Assembly (NCBI GenBank): GCA_004802705.1
Contig: SGPL01000524.1
Span: 1-22,871 of the forward strand
Reading direction: 5' to 3'
DNA length: 22,871 bases
Source of the DNA: Bondarzewia mesenterica
Taxonomy: Eukaryota; Basidiomycota; Agaricomycetes; Russulales; Bondarzewiaceae
Part shown: positions 11,080 to 21,271 of the stretch, piece after piece
Numbering within the stretch: the first letter of the stretch is position 1
Layout: each line of letters starts with the position of its first letter
Position numbers and translations under genes: made by a program
Notes under the pieces: generated by a model
Told to the model about the DNA's origin: nothing
Databases searched by the model: none
Seen by the model: the letters and a program-made list of their open reading frames with translations, nothing else

Positions 11080-11899
11080 AAAGTCAGATTCAAGGTATGT
11101 AGAGGCCCTGAGTCCTGAGGCTCGAGTCGATGTTCACTCCGGACTGAGCGTTTCGACCAAGTTTGAACTTGGTGACTTTTCAACGAGTCACGTTGTGACT
11201 CTAAACTAGTTACCCCGACTTGAGAACGACTTCCATGGCATCTTCTGGAGTTCGGACGAGGTCCGTTAGCAACGGAGACTACCCTGCCCAAAATCCTCCA
11301 AGACATTCCGTCTCTTAAAAATCTCTCCCATTAATTAGCTCATCTTTGCTTTGTCCTAGTTTGTCACCTACAGTATGGTCTGGCCATCTGCCAAATTTCG
11401 TGCTCCCCACAGAAGTTTTGGCCTCGGAGGGACTCCAAAGTTTATATCGGCCCGGCATGTGCTCTTCCTCTGCGGCGTCAGCACGTCTTACTATGCACTT
11501 ACTCCCCCCACTTCCCTCATTTTCGAAAGTCCCCACCATCTGCAGACACTTTGGCCTTCTAGGCCCGAACCATCTTTCTTTGCTCAGGATTTGAATCTGT
11601 CAATGACCTCTTGTGCACAAATTCGACTTTATTGTGGTGAAAAATCTTCGTATGGCATAGTCAAACAAATGGCTTGGAGGACAAAACCAATTGTCCCTAC
11701 ATTGCATATTGTCGCTCGCAAGCTCCGCCGGTGATCTCTACGGAGTCTGCGCATCCTTTTCACTTCGTTCACGCGATTGCGTGTCCCTTTCCCTGCCGTA
11801 TTCCTTATGTTCCATCATTTTATTGCAACTCACACAAGCTGTAGTATCCTGTCAATGCTACGCAATCCATGTCACAGTAGATCTGAAGCGGCTGCTAGC
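11080..11899. other. divergent intergenic region
   Basis: About 800 bases between the F-box gene start and the kinase relic. An open plus-strand frame (about 11375-11734) resembles no family I know. No transposon ends or RNA genes are seen. It should include the F-box promoter. Confidence 0.45.
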
Positions 11900-13286
11900 T
11901 GCACAGGAACCTGCGAGCCGCTGTGTACACGTACCTGGAGGCTACCATCGTGCGCATGTCGGCGACTCTTTCCGCGACAGATATGCCATTGTTCGGAAGC
12001 TTAGCTGGGGCGCTTTCCGACAATGTGGCTTGCTCAGGACTCTGCGTGCACTTCAGTTGCTACTATCTTCCGTTTTCTGAAAAGCTCGCTGTCTGCGTTA
12101 GTGAGAACAGCCGAGTTGCAGTCAGGATTTTGACCTCCAAATGTACAGAATGCCCCGCTGCTCTTGATGAAGTTGATGTCATGAAAAGAGCAAGCAATGC
12201 CAACCAAGGGCATCCTGGTTACAGTCATATCATCCGGCTGTGAGATCATCTTCTTCACGTGGGTCTCAAATGGATCTCATGTCTGTCTGGTGCCGGAGCT
12301 TGTCAATGCCACCGTAGATTATCTGAGGCGGTAATAAAGTGGGAAGTCTAGATTCTCTCCCGATTCCTGTGGTTAAACAGATCGCACGAGAGGTCCTTCT
12401 TGATCTGTCGCATCTCCACAAGTCCTGCGCCATGATACATACAGGTAGTTTGTTCATTTTTTTTTACTTGGTACCAAGCGCCTGACCATTCCATTCAATA
12501 TATCAAGCTGAACAGTATCTTTTGCTGTAGCGACGATTGGGGTCCACTCCATGAATGCAGCGGAGAGGCACCGTCCCTTCCGGCGCATCCGGATTGTTCG
12601 ACTGTGGAGATTCAAGCCACCGTGCAATCTCGTCTTCTCTGCACGTATGAAGCGAATTCATCCTCCCTTCACAGCGGACTGGAACGACAAGTGTTTAACA
12701 GAATAGGTATCCTCCCAGGCATTACGCACCCCGGAAATTATTGTCCGTGCCTCGTGGGATATTGCGGTCGATATTTGGAGTCTCGCTGCGTCGTAAGTCA
12801 AAACTCCGTTGAACTCATAAATTATCACTGAAAGCCCTAATTTAAGTTATATGAGCTGGCTACGGGTTCCTGGTCGATCGATCCATACTATCAGGTCGAA
12901 GAGACTAGTCTTCATCCTGTTGATGCAAATCGTGGGATTACCCAGCGTTTTTCTCAGTCTGCTTGCCTGCAGCAACCGTTCTGGGCGGTATTCAATAAGA
13001 ACAGTAAGAAATACATGCTGGCACTTTCTGGCTCTGTCATTAACGAGATGGCCACTTAGGCATTTTACGGCAAGCTCTCCAGCTTCACCGGCTTAATTTG
13101 GAGGAGCTACTCAAGAGGCATGGCGTTGAAGAGGCAGATATACCTTCACTGACATCTTTTCTTCGCTGCATGCTTCAAATTTTTTCTGAGGACCGCGCAG
13201 ATGCGTCCCAGCTTCTTACATACCCTTGGCTTGCAGGATGCGAGTTGGCACTAGCAGGTTCATTGATCAAGCACTGTGTCGAGTAA
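11900..13286 (+). pseudogene. decayed SRPK-like serine/threonine protein kinase
   Basis: Fragments of one kinase appear in order but in changing frames. They are VPGGYHRAHVGDSFRDRYAI (about 11932-11990, the SRPK entry followed by the ATP-loop strand), SRVAVRILTSK and GHPGYSHIIRL (to 12240), NGSHVCLVPELVNATVDYL (about 12268-12327), IPVVKQIAREVLLDLSHLHK (about 12363-12422), RTPEIIVRASWDIAVDIWSL (about 12726-12785, the APE and DxW region), LYELATGSWSIDP (about 12847-12885) and a C-lobe end NLEELLKRHGVEEADIPSL, closing with YPWLAGCEL and TAA at 13284-13286. Breaks include frameshifts near 11930 and 12016, a TGA at 12241-12243, a shift just after it, and out-of-phase splice junctions. Where HTDLKPDN is expected the sequence reads roughly HT-D/IKLNS, and no DFG is found. 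It is therefore a dead gene rather than an intact pseudokinase. Intact relatives are common, often lineage-expanded, in Agaricomycetes. Confidence 0.75.
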
Positions 13287-14808
13287 CCTTTATCAAATCT
13301 ATGGAATGTTCTTATCGATTGAAAGACAGTGAAGCCGCTTTTTATCCTCGTCTGGTAAATTCTCTGTGTAAAGCATAAGTGAGTGACAGTTATTTTCAGA
13401 ATGATAGTCTTCCCGGGCAAACATTATACAGCACGTGAAGGTGAAAGCCTCCAACAAGGCCTCACTGATGAGGATTTTCTTTCGGCTCCTTGTACCGCAG
13501 TCGGGATCTTGTTTGATCTCGGTGAACCATCTTCTCAGGACTCTGGAAGGTCCATTTCTGCCTCTTGTCCCCTTGCGGCATCTTCAAGCTTCTAACGTAC
13601 TGAGATCGTTTGAACGACATGAGTCTGATCTGGAATGGACGATCTTCACGCGTACCTGCCGATATTCGGTGAAGCTTGCCTTTGGACTACCATCTGGTCA
13701 TCAGGTCCCCATTGGTGGAAGATGATGCATGATGGCCGAGAGTTCTGAGAGTGGTACATGGCACCTTGACCTTGCGTTGGTCCGTAGCGATGCAGTAGAC
13801 ATGGTCTCTACTGTCTACATCATGCTCCACAATATGCGTCGCATCAAATAGCTATGTCTGCAGGGCTCTGCATTGCTGCTCATAGCCTTTGATGTGTGAC
13901 GCCTTGCTCCGATGATTCAGTATCTCATCAAGTGTGCATATACAGACGATACTGGTGGTTTGCTGCCGGATCCATTTTTCGTGTGGAGTAGGTGTATCAG
14001 CTTCCGAGCCCTCAACCATTTTTCAAATTATATTTACGAATCTGACTGCGTTGGATCTCATCGTAGATCGAGCTAAGCGTACATGGACTTTTTTCAACTA
14101 CTCGACATTCTTAACAAGGCAAATTTGCTGCTTAAACGATGCTGGTATGTATGACTTCCAAAATCAGATACTGCTACTCCTAATGCTGATCCTTGGTGTG
14201 TGCGTGTGAAGTGATTTCAGATGCATCGCAGCTCCGAAACATGAAAACATTACAGGAGACAAACTACAACCTATGTTAGTCAATCTTTTATCGAGAATTC
14301 TGTTGTCCTCTATACTTCACAACGAGAGAAAGGATTCTCACGTACTACGATGAGGTATAAAATGCTAGTTTGAGCCGGCGATACAATTATTGAATATTGA
14401 AGTACGTGACTCGAGATCGGGAGACTCAATGACTGGGATTGAGTACAAAGATCATGACATCATGGAAAGCATTACAAGACGGAGAATGCCGGCACGTCCG
14501 ACACGTCGGTGAGTCTTCTATGATGCACCATCGCAGACCATCGTCCCCCTCGTCAAAAATCTCCCTCATTCAAGGCGGAATGTATCTCCCAGTAATATCA
14601 ATATCAACGCTTCGTGCATGCCTGACTCAACTCATCTCTAGCGTTTGATTACATATGGACGCTGAAAGCGAAGGGCTCGGAGATGACCAATTGACCGCCC
14701 GACTCGAATCCCTTTGATCTCCTTGATTTCTACTCAGAGGAGAGTCGAGACTAGTACTTGTACCGTTTCCCAACTACTCTCACCTCACTGCTGCCCACTC
14801 TCAACTCT
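13287..14808. other. intergenic, with a weak possible F-box-like fragment
   Basis: About 1.5 kb upstream of farnesyl diphosphate synthase. A plus-strand frame at 13435-13725 has a Leu-rich opening (VNHLLRTLEGPFLPLVPL) and a segment ESDLEWTIFTRT that loosely recalls the DWxRFxxYAxRV motif of fungal F-box/LRR proteins, but the likeness is too weak for a call. TATA-like GTATAAAATG occurs near 14354, about 450 bases before the ATG. Nothing else is recognised. Confidence 0.4.
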
Positions 14809-16204
14809 ATGCCAAATTCTTTTGAATCCCAATCCGCCCCCGCCCCAGTCGCAAAGGCCAACAAGACAGCGGCGCGGGATCGATTCGAAAGCACATTTAC
14901 CATCGTTCGAGACGAGTTGTTCGCCCATTTTACTGCTCATGGACTGCCGCCAGATGCCGTAGAGTGGTACAGTCGTGTGAGTAGTCCGGTTCTGTGCTAT
15001 CGAATAATAGTTTCCTGCCTGACCACTGCCTTCTTGAGCTTGCAGGTTTTGGACTACAACGTTCTCGGAGGAAAGCTCAATCGTGGCGTGACTGTGATAG
15101 ACACAGTTGAGATCCTCAAAGGTCGCCCGTTAACAGATGACGAATATCTCAAAGCATCAATTCTTGGATGGGCAGTTGAATTTGTGCGCCGCCTATCGTC
15201 TTCGCTTTGTCATATAAGCTTCTCGAGCTCATCGGTTGGCGCACATAATTAGCTGCAGGCTTTCTTCCTTGTTGCAGATGATGTGATGGATTCTTCTATC
15301 ACGCGCCGAGGACGCCCCTGCTGGTATCGCCAGGACGGTGTTGGTTCAATTGCGATAAATGACGCTTTACTTCTCGAAGGTGCCATCTATCGCTTGCTTC
15401 GGACTCACTTCAGAAGAACGCCATATTATTCCAATCTCCTCGATGTCTTTCATGATGTACGCGCTTATATCTCTGTATCAATTTTCTTTCCTTCAATTTT
15501 TTTTCACCGCACGGTCGTAGGTGACGTATCAAACCGAGATGGGACAACTCGTAGACCTCATCACCTCGCCAGAAGACAGGGTCGATCTCAGTAAATTCTC
15601 TGTAGAGCGGTGAGTTCATATGATATCAAAATTTGTTCGGTTCTGACTTCAACATATCGACACCTTAATCAGGCACAGCCTCATTGTTATATACAAGACT
15701 GCTTTCTACTCTTTCTACCTCCCCGTCGCCCTCGCCATGCACATGTGCCGCATCCCAACCTCCCCCACAGACAAGTCCGACTCAGACCCCTACAATCTCT
15801 CCCTTGAGATCCTGCTTCCCCTGGGTGAGTACTTCCAGATTCAAGACGACTACCTCGACTTCGCCGGCACACCTGAACAAATCGGCAAAATTGGCACCGA
15901 CATCGTCGACAACAAGTGCTCGTGGTGCATCAACACTGCGCTCGCAGTCGCGACCCCTGCGCAGCGGGCCGTGCTGGATGCGAATTACGGTAGGAAGGAC
16001 CCGGAATGTGAGAGGCGGGTGAAGGAGGTATTTGAGGCGGCGGGTTTACGGGAACGGTATGAAGCATACGAGAGAGAGGCCTATAAAAGGATAGGGGCGT
16101 TGATTGATGATATGCCTGAGGTGCAGGCCGTTGGTGGCGGAGCCGTCGTACGCAAGGAAGTATTCCGGAGCTCACTAGAGAAGATTTATCTACGGCGGAA
16201 GTAA
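14809..16204 (+). CDS. ERG20: farnesyl diphosphate synthase
   Basis: Exons 14809-14976, 15046-15183, 15253-15456, 15521-15609 and 15673-16204 join in phase to 376 residues, slightly longer than the usual 345-355. The enzyme condenses isopentenyl diphosphate with DMAPP and then GPP to make FPP, the precursor of sterols, dolichol, prenylated proteins and terpenes. Evidence: GGKLNRG near the start, the first Asp-rich motif [10 protein letters not shown] (DDxxD at 111-115), [23 protein letters not shown], and the second Asp-rich motif [12 protein letters not shown] (258-262) followed by [13 protein letters not shown]. The two Phe at -5 and -4 before the first DDxxD are the chain-length gate of eukaryotic FPP synthases and point to a C15 product rather than GGPP. 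The length excess lies partly in an N-terminal extension and a [11 protein letters not shown] loop. The gene is intact; introns are 63-69 nt. Confidence 0.93.
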
Positions 16205-16678
16205 AATTGGGGGACGGGATGCACTTTCCAAGATTGCAGTGTACCTGTAGGGTGCTACCTCGATTCGTTGGTGAGACAATTGAATTGCGAGTATGAGGTC
16301 TACATATGTCTACCGAAGATGAGGTAACTTGGAAGATATGAAGATGACTCTATGAGCGATATTCAGGATGAATGTGAAGTCAGCAAAGAAAATAACAACA
16401 ACATCCGGATACATTGATTTAGAGATACATTTGTGTCCGGAAGTCCGCTTTGTATAGTCAATCCGAGTCTCCAGCTGTTCCGGGCACTCAGAGCATTCCC
16501 CCGAGTTATAAGCTGTTATAAGGTCTTTCCGGGAGGCCGGTCCGGTCTTCAGCTCAATCGTCTACCTCACCGTCACTGGTCCTCACGAATACCGCCGTTC
16601 ACCTAGTCTCCCTGAGGCAGAGTAGACCGTCGTCAACCGTCCTGCCTCAGGATCCTCCTGTCTGACCGGTCACCGTTC
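16205..16678. promoter_or_regulatory. intergenic; FPPS 3' end and gluconokinase promoter
   Basis: About 470 bases between two genes on the same strand. It must hold the synthase terminator and the gluconokinase promoter. Pyrimidine-rich DNA precedes the start. I see no definite TATA box and no RNA gene. Confidence 0.4.
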
Positions 16679-17440
16679 ATGATGTCCTCTGAGCCTATTT
16701 CTTCGTCGGATCCTTTTCTCATCATCACGATGGTATGATCCACTCTCATATTGGTGTACATATCACAAGACCTTCTTCAATTATGACTACAGGGCGTATC
16801 AGGCTGCGGTAAATCTACGCTGGGAAAAGCACTGGCTTCGTCGCTTTCAGTACCCTTCCTCGACGCGGATGATTTGCATCCACCAGCTAATGTGGCGAAG
16901 ATGAGTGCAGGGACCCCACTTACCGATGCCGATCGCGCACCATGGCTGGCCAAAGTTCGAGATGATGCATGCAGGGTGATTCAGGAAGGGAAGGCGGGCA
17001 GTGGAAAAGGGGTTGTGGTGGCGTGTTCGGCGTTGAAGATCAGTTATCGAGAGGTCCTGCGAGGCGAACGTGTCGTCCTGGAGGAAGAGAAGGGTCAAAA
17101 CCACAGCGATGTGCCCCGCACAGCCCGGCAGTCCGAAGATCAATCCTCTGATTCTCCCAAAATATCTGATCACTCAGATCAGGCTATTCACGGACACAAC
17201 ACCCTCGCTGTCCGCACGTTCTTCGTGCATCCACATGGATCACGCGATATATTGCTTTCCCGCATGCACAGTCGGAAGGGTCACTTCATGAAAGCACAGA
17301 TGCTCGACTCGCAGCTGGATACACTAGAGGACCCGAATTACACGGGCGAGGAAGGTATCGTGCAGGTTTCATTAGATGAGGGGACGGATGTGCAAGTCCG
17401 CGAGATTCTTGATAGATTGAAGGTCTTCGGTATTGAGTAG
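16679..17440 (+). CDS. gluconokinase (D-gluconate 6-phosphotransferase)
   Basis: Exons 16679-16732 and 16793-17440 (60-nt phase-0 intron) give 233 residues. Two ATGs in a row (16679, 16682) share the frame; the first is used here. The enzyme phosphorylates D-gluconate with ATP to 6-phosphogluconate, feeding the pentose phosphate pathway. Evidence: P-loop GVSGCGKST (19-27), then FLDADDLHPPANVAKMSAG (substrate and Mg-binding Asp-Asp plus Lys-Met), TPLTDADRAPWL, VVACSALKISYR, and HSRKGHFMKAQMLDSQLDTL, the lid and C-terminal signature of the GntK/IdnK family. The protein is 40-60 residues longer than usual because of a polar, Ser/Asp/Glu-rich insert (roughly residues 119-158) between the RGE and TFFVH segments. 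No intron boundary is obvious around the insert, although a retained intron cannot be excluded. Confidence 0.92.
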
Positions 17441-17686
17441 CATTCAGATGTTTGGAAACCGGGGCGATGCAATTCGTGTAATTTTGTGAGTGAAAAAGCA
17501 GTAGAAATGCACTCATAGTACTAACCTTTCTCGTGACTACTCCTCGCTAATGTCACTCTACTAAGTCCTGTTGTTCCCGTAATCCCCTCAGTTAGAACTC
17601 GATCCAAGTCAGTGACAAGAGTCGATCATCTTCGACGTCACTTCTTGAGTTCCGCTCCTTCCGGTCGTTGTTAGGCAGCGTCTGAC

Positions 17687-18076
17687 ATGAGCTCTGAAAT
17701 GTGAGTTTCTTCGTTCGTAACCATTTTATATTATCTAGCCAATCCACTTCCTCATGTTAATTTGAAGCTGGGTGCGCTTCGCGACAGTCTGTCGTTAGAG
17801 CAAAGATCGTCGCGACGGCAGTTTTTGCGGCCATCTAGTTCCTGGTCGGAGGCGTGCCCACCGTCTTGGAGGGACTCATACATTCGAGACCTTCCAACAG
17901 ATCAGAGACGTAGAGATATGTGTAATCTACGTGCTGCTTTTCACCAATATGGCCACGGGCCGGTGCCAGAATTCTGGCATGAGGAAAAGATGGTAAAAGC
18001 GGAAGACAATGAGTCACGGCGGAACGAATGCCAGGAGCTACTTGCTAAAATGGCACGAGAACTTACCAGAGTATGA
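17687..18076 (+). CDS. small Arg-rich protein of unknown function
   Basis: ATG at 17687 opens a 14-base exon ending at a good donor (GTGAGT at 17701). Two acceptors keep the frame: after 17787 (101 residues) or after 17805 (95 residues). The main exon ends in TGA at 18074-18076. The protein is soluble and rich in Arg, Glu and Trp, with segments RRQFLRPSSSW, RDSYIRDL, LRAAFHQYG and NECQELLAKMAREL, the last probably helical. A short N-terminal leader followed by Arg-rich helices loosely recalls LYR-motif mitochondrial assembly factors, but the Leu-Tyr-Arg triplet itself is missing, so I do not assign that family. It lies about 250 bases after gluconokinase on the same strand. Confidence 0.45.
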
Positions 18077-18782
18077 TATGCATCCGAATCGCATAGATCG
18101 AACACACCTCGAAGAGAGTCATCTATTCATATAGTTAGCGAGGACCGAGCCCGCCCGGAGCACGAAAGAGGATAATTTAGGCGTCTGCTCCACCTGGAAG
18201 GATATTGGCATCTGTGTCTCTCAGGTCAACGATCGACACGATGGAGGTTTGAACCCCACCCCTCACGCAAGGTTGTTAAATATTGACCAGACACAGACAA
18301 GTCAGCAGATATTCACAGCTCATGTAGTGATGCGGCACATGGAGGGAAAATTTCGTTGTGTATCGTGTACCATAATGACGTCTGCGTCAAGATTCAGCAC
18401 CAATACATTGAGAGCCATACTTAGTTGAAGAACTTGTGCGAAATCCAGGGCATACTTACTCCGAGGATATACTAGTTCAATGCTGGAGCAGCCAGCCCTG
18501 CATGCAGTAGACAGTCTGTTAGTTAGGCTCCGTTATTCCGATAGCTCATGATTGGATTCAAAACACTGACTTGAATATGTAGAACAGTATCCCCCATCGC
18601 TTTCAATACCGATATTTTCGGCATCCTTCTGAAGATGAGGGTAATCAAAATATCATCGATCCGAGTTGTGTAGATTCATTTCTTGAACTCGGCGGCCGCC
18701 TTGGGAAGAGGGCATCGCTTGTCAAAGGGTTTCCCAAGCGATATCCGCGGACGAAGATGTCCAATCCTTGAAAGAGCAGTCC

Positions 18783-19080
18783 TCAAGGAACGCCGTAGAC
18801 GAAGCTTGTGACCATACGAGCGGTTAAGAGAAAATCATTCTTCACTTCGCCGAGCCCAAAATGCAAGGACCGACCTTCGCTGTCCTGCGGGTTCTCCCGA
18901 GAAAGCCTGGCATCACTGGAAATAAAGAATGTGATTTGTTTGGTCGTCAGCAATACGGCCCGGTCAGGCTCAATCTTCTCGAATTTCATCCGTGTAGTAG
19001 ACCAGACTCACCAGCCCTGGCGCTGAGCATATCGATATTCAACTTGAGTGAACGACACCTTGAGGGCCTATGCATGTTAG
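18783..19080 (-). other. possible coding relic, unrecognised
   Basis: On the minus strand, a stretch from 18989 to 18783 is open for 68 codons and includes RLSRENPQDSEGRSLHFGLG, which reads like real protein. A plausible donor (GTGAGTCTGG, near 19012) and acceptor (TTTATTTCCAG, near 18916) would join an upstream segment with VSFTQVEYRYAQRQG. A stop follows at GVP without a convincing end. I do not recognise the family. It may be part of a broken gene or chance. Confidence 0.25.
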
Positions 19081-19859
19081 ACCGACAACGACCCTCTTAT
19101 GTCCCGTCGATGTCTAAGATCTAAGCACTCAACTCTGTCGATGCGTTTAATATGACAGGTCGTGTATATGATGGCAAATGAGTTTGGCTGACTTATCATG
19201 CGCTTTGTGTGATTCCATCATTTGTGTATTTTTGAGCTCTCTTTTCAACGCAACGAAATCTCATCTATCAAGAATAGAGAATGAGTATGTAAGTCCATAA
19301 AAATACGGGGGATAAACTCTGACATAGCCGTAATGCGAGCTTACCTCCATCAGTACTCTTCCCTTTGCTTCTACCCAAGACGCTTCGAAGGACAATTCTG
19401 AGACGAAATTCGTGACTGTCGTCTCAGAGTCGCAGACGACAATCTTTTGTGAGTATATACTTCGCGTGAGAGTTCGAATGCAATTTTCGGTCAAAGTGCC
19501 GTAAGTCTGCGTGAGTCGCGGCGTTCCGCGCCGTCCTGCCTTTCTTGCTGGCATCCAAGGATGACATGTGCGATGTCGACACGCAACATTGTCGCGGTTT
19601 CTTACAATTCAAGGCTTCAGCTCCTCGGCCATGTTACAGTTCGCGAGCTTTAGACTCACCTGATCATTTACATAAGACTAAAGGCTCATTATAGTATGTA
19701 CTTGCCGAAGGCTGAGCGCTGAGAGAAAGGAGTGGTGCAGCGCTAACACGACTCCTGCTTTGAGTTAATTCGAATCAACCTGGACTCGAGCTCTCGGACA
19801 CGACGCTTGTGAGATGGAGTATGAACTGAAATTTCTCTGCAAAGTTACCGAATCAAACA

Positions 19860-20350
19860 AGCTGACGTAGCAGTGGAGGTCGCACCTACATGTGTCGAAA
19901 CCGCCGGAATAAAATGGGGACTGCCAAATTCGATGTGGGGGTTCACCGACAAAGCGAAAAGGGCCATTGAACGATAATTGAAAGTTGAATCTTCATCCCT
20001 TGGTGGCGAGGTTTCTGAGAGTTCTACATATGATGAAGGTAGAGTTGACTTGACAGGCGTCAAAAATTACATTCAAAGTAAGTGCTCTTCACGATTTGTA
20101 ACTTATATTTATTACAAGTACGCGTGAAATTACGGACCTGAGCTCTTGCTTTCAACTAGGAAGTGCCTGCGATCACTTGAAAACACGGGATGCATACGTC
20201 CCTCGTGGCCNGGGGGGGTTCCGGGCGCTCCCTCGGGCAAATGGTGCCCGCGAATACCCAGACCCTGCATTCTCCTTGCTCACTTACGGCGCAAAGATGG
20301 AATCAGCAAAACAGAATCGTGATAAATCACGGTCAGGAAGATGAAGAAGG
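19860..20350 (+). other. possible coding relic with internal stop, unrecognised
   Basis: The plus strand reads KWGLPNSMWGFTDKAKRAIE, hits one TAA (about 19975), and continues open in the same frame through VESSSLGGEVSESSTYDEG and VDLTGVKNYIQ to a good donor (GTAAGTGC, about 20079). After an acceptor (CAACTAG, 20159) it continues with SACDHLKTRDAYVPRG, crosses the N at 20211, and reaches YPDPAFSLLTYGAKMESAK before losing frame. The composition looks coding but the family is unknown. A single nonsense change in otherwise good sequence suggests a young pseudogene or a base error. Confidence 0.3.
20211..20218. other. ambiguous base beside a G7 run
   Basis: A single N is followed by seven G. It marks an unresolved position or collapsed homopolymer in the assembly, so frames crossing it are unreliable. 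Confidence 0.9.
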
Positions 20351-20458
20351 CCGTAAGTTTGAATGCGAACTGTCCAATGACAGCTGGCAACGGGTTCAAT
20401 CTGCTTCTGTGCGCTCAAGCAGGTATAAAAAGGATGTGTCGGAGTATGCGATGCATCT

Positions 20459-21271
20459 ATGGCAGATCGAATTCCCGTCCTTGAGTGCATTACGCTCACC
20501 GTTAGTGAAGAATGCGCTGCCGATCCCATCCAATTCAGGGAGATACTGGAGATAGCTGATCGAATGAAGTGAGTTTTCATGTAGATCAGAACAAACGAGC
20601 GCTCACGATTCAAGTGAAGGCAGCAAGGGATGACTGGGCAGTTCTGGGGACCCACTACAGAGAAGCGCAATCGATTCGTATGGTTCCTCCGTGAGTATCC
20701 TCCTATTCCAATGATATTGGCCGAGTCTCAACCTTCTTTGTAATCAACGCAACAAGTCTGGGATTCATACGACCGCAGCGTCATGATGCGACTAATATAA
20801 CTCGAAGACTTATTTCTGAGAAAGTTAAAACCCTCGCCGACGACGCGATGGAGTCATTATGCTTCCACTTCCGCAAACACCTTCCATTGAAAGTATTAAA
20901 TGCACCTACCACTGAGATCGACATATATACAATCAAGGAAGGACATACTAGAGGGGAGGTGGAACGGACATGGAGTGCGGTGGCGAGGTCGATAGAGGGT
21001 ACCGAGGGGCATGTGGCGACGTCATGGGGCGACGTACGGCAGAGCGAAGGTCAACCTGGCCAAGGGATTTGGATATGCGGATGGGAAAGTGTAGAAGTGA
21101 GTGCTCATATCGCTTACTGTTAAACCTGATTCGAAACAACCCCGCATCACCGCGGTGCAGGCACACATGAATCAAGGCGGGACGAATGAAGAGTTCAGGA
21201 GGACGGGTGAAGACGCTGTGACACTGGTCGCCAATCTAGAGGCGGCGCATGCGAAACTGCAGGCATATTGA
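20459..21271 (+). CDS. antibiotic-biosynthesis-monooxygenase (ABM)-like domain protein, two modules
   Basis: Exons 20459-20568, 20628-20690, 20757-21096 and 21161-21271 join in phase to 207 residues (introns 59, 66 and 64 nt). The N-terminal half, opening with IPVLECITLTV and ADPIQFREILEIADRM, and the C-terminal half, opening with APTTEIDIYTIKEG and ending in WICGWESVEAHMN, each look like one ferredoxin-like ABM/Dabb half-barrel. The strand ending in GW-ES-VEAH is the best family mark. Fungal proteins of this two-module type are soluble and mostly uncharacterised; relatives act as small cofactor-free oxygenases or dimeric stress proteins, and no catalytic residue can be named here. The first module is shorter than usual and lacks its own GWESVEAH-like strand, and the segment LGFIRPQRHDATNITRRLI is unlike typical linkers. 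The first two junctions are inferred from phase. Confidence 0.72.

Larger units (their letters stand above)
18077..20458. other. gene-poor stretch with two coding-like relics
   Basis: About 2.4 kb without an intact gene. It contains a minus-strand relic (about 19080-18783), a plus-strand relic (about 19860-20350) and an unresolved base at 20211. The rest (18077-18780, 19100-19850) shows only short frames, no tRNA-like folding that I could confirm, and no repeat array. Confidence 0.45.

Noticed and set aside
11346..11734. Open plus-strand frames upstream of the kinase relic
   Set aside because: They overlap in two frames, have no domain-like sequence and no splice support; likely chance.
14809..16204. 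Geranylgeranyl diphosphate synthase instead of farnesyl diphosphate synthase
   Set aside because: The two Phe at -5 and -4 before the first DDxxD, and the [12 protein letters not shown] and [13 protein letters not shown] segments, are those of eukaryotic FPP synthases.
4445..16204. A terpenoid or meroterpenoid biosynthetic gene cluster (methyltransferase, dehydrogenase, prenyl synthase)
   Set aside because: The prenyl synthase is the housekeeping FPP type, 9 kb from the methyltransferase, with SNARE and F-box genes between. There is no cyclase, P450 or polyketide synthase.
18240..18300. tRNA-like T-arm (GGTTTGAACCCC)
   Set aside because: The flanking bases do not pair as a T stem, and no matching acceptor, D or anticodon arms were found.
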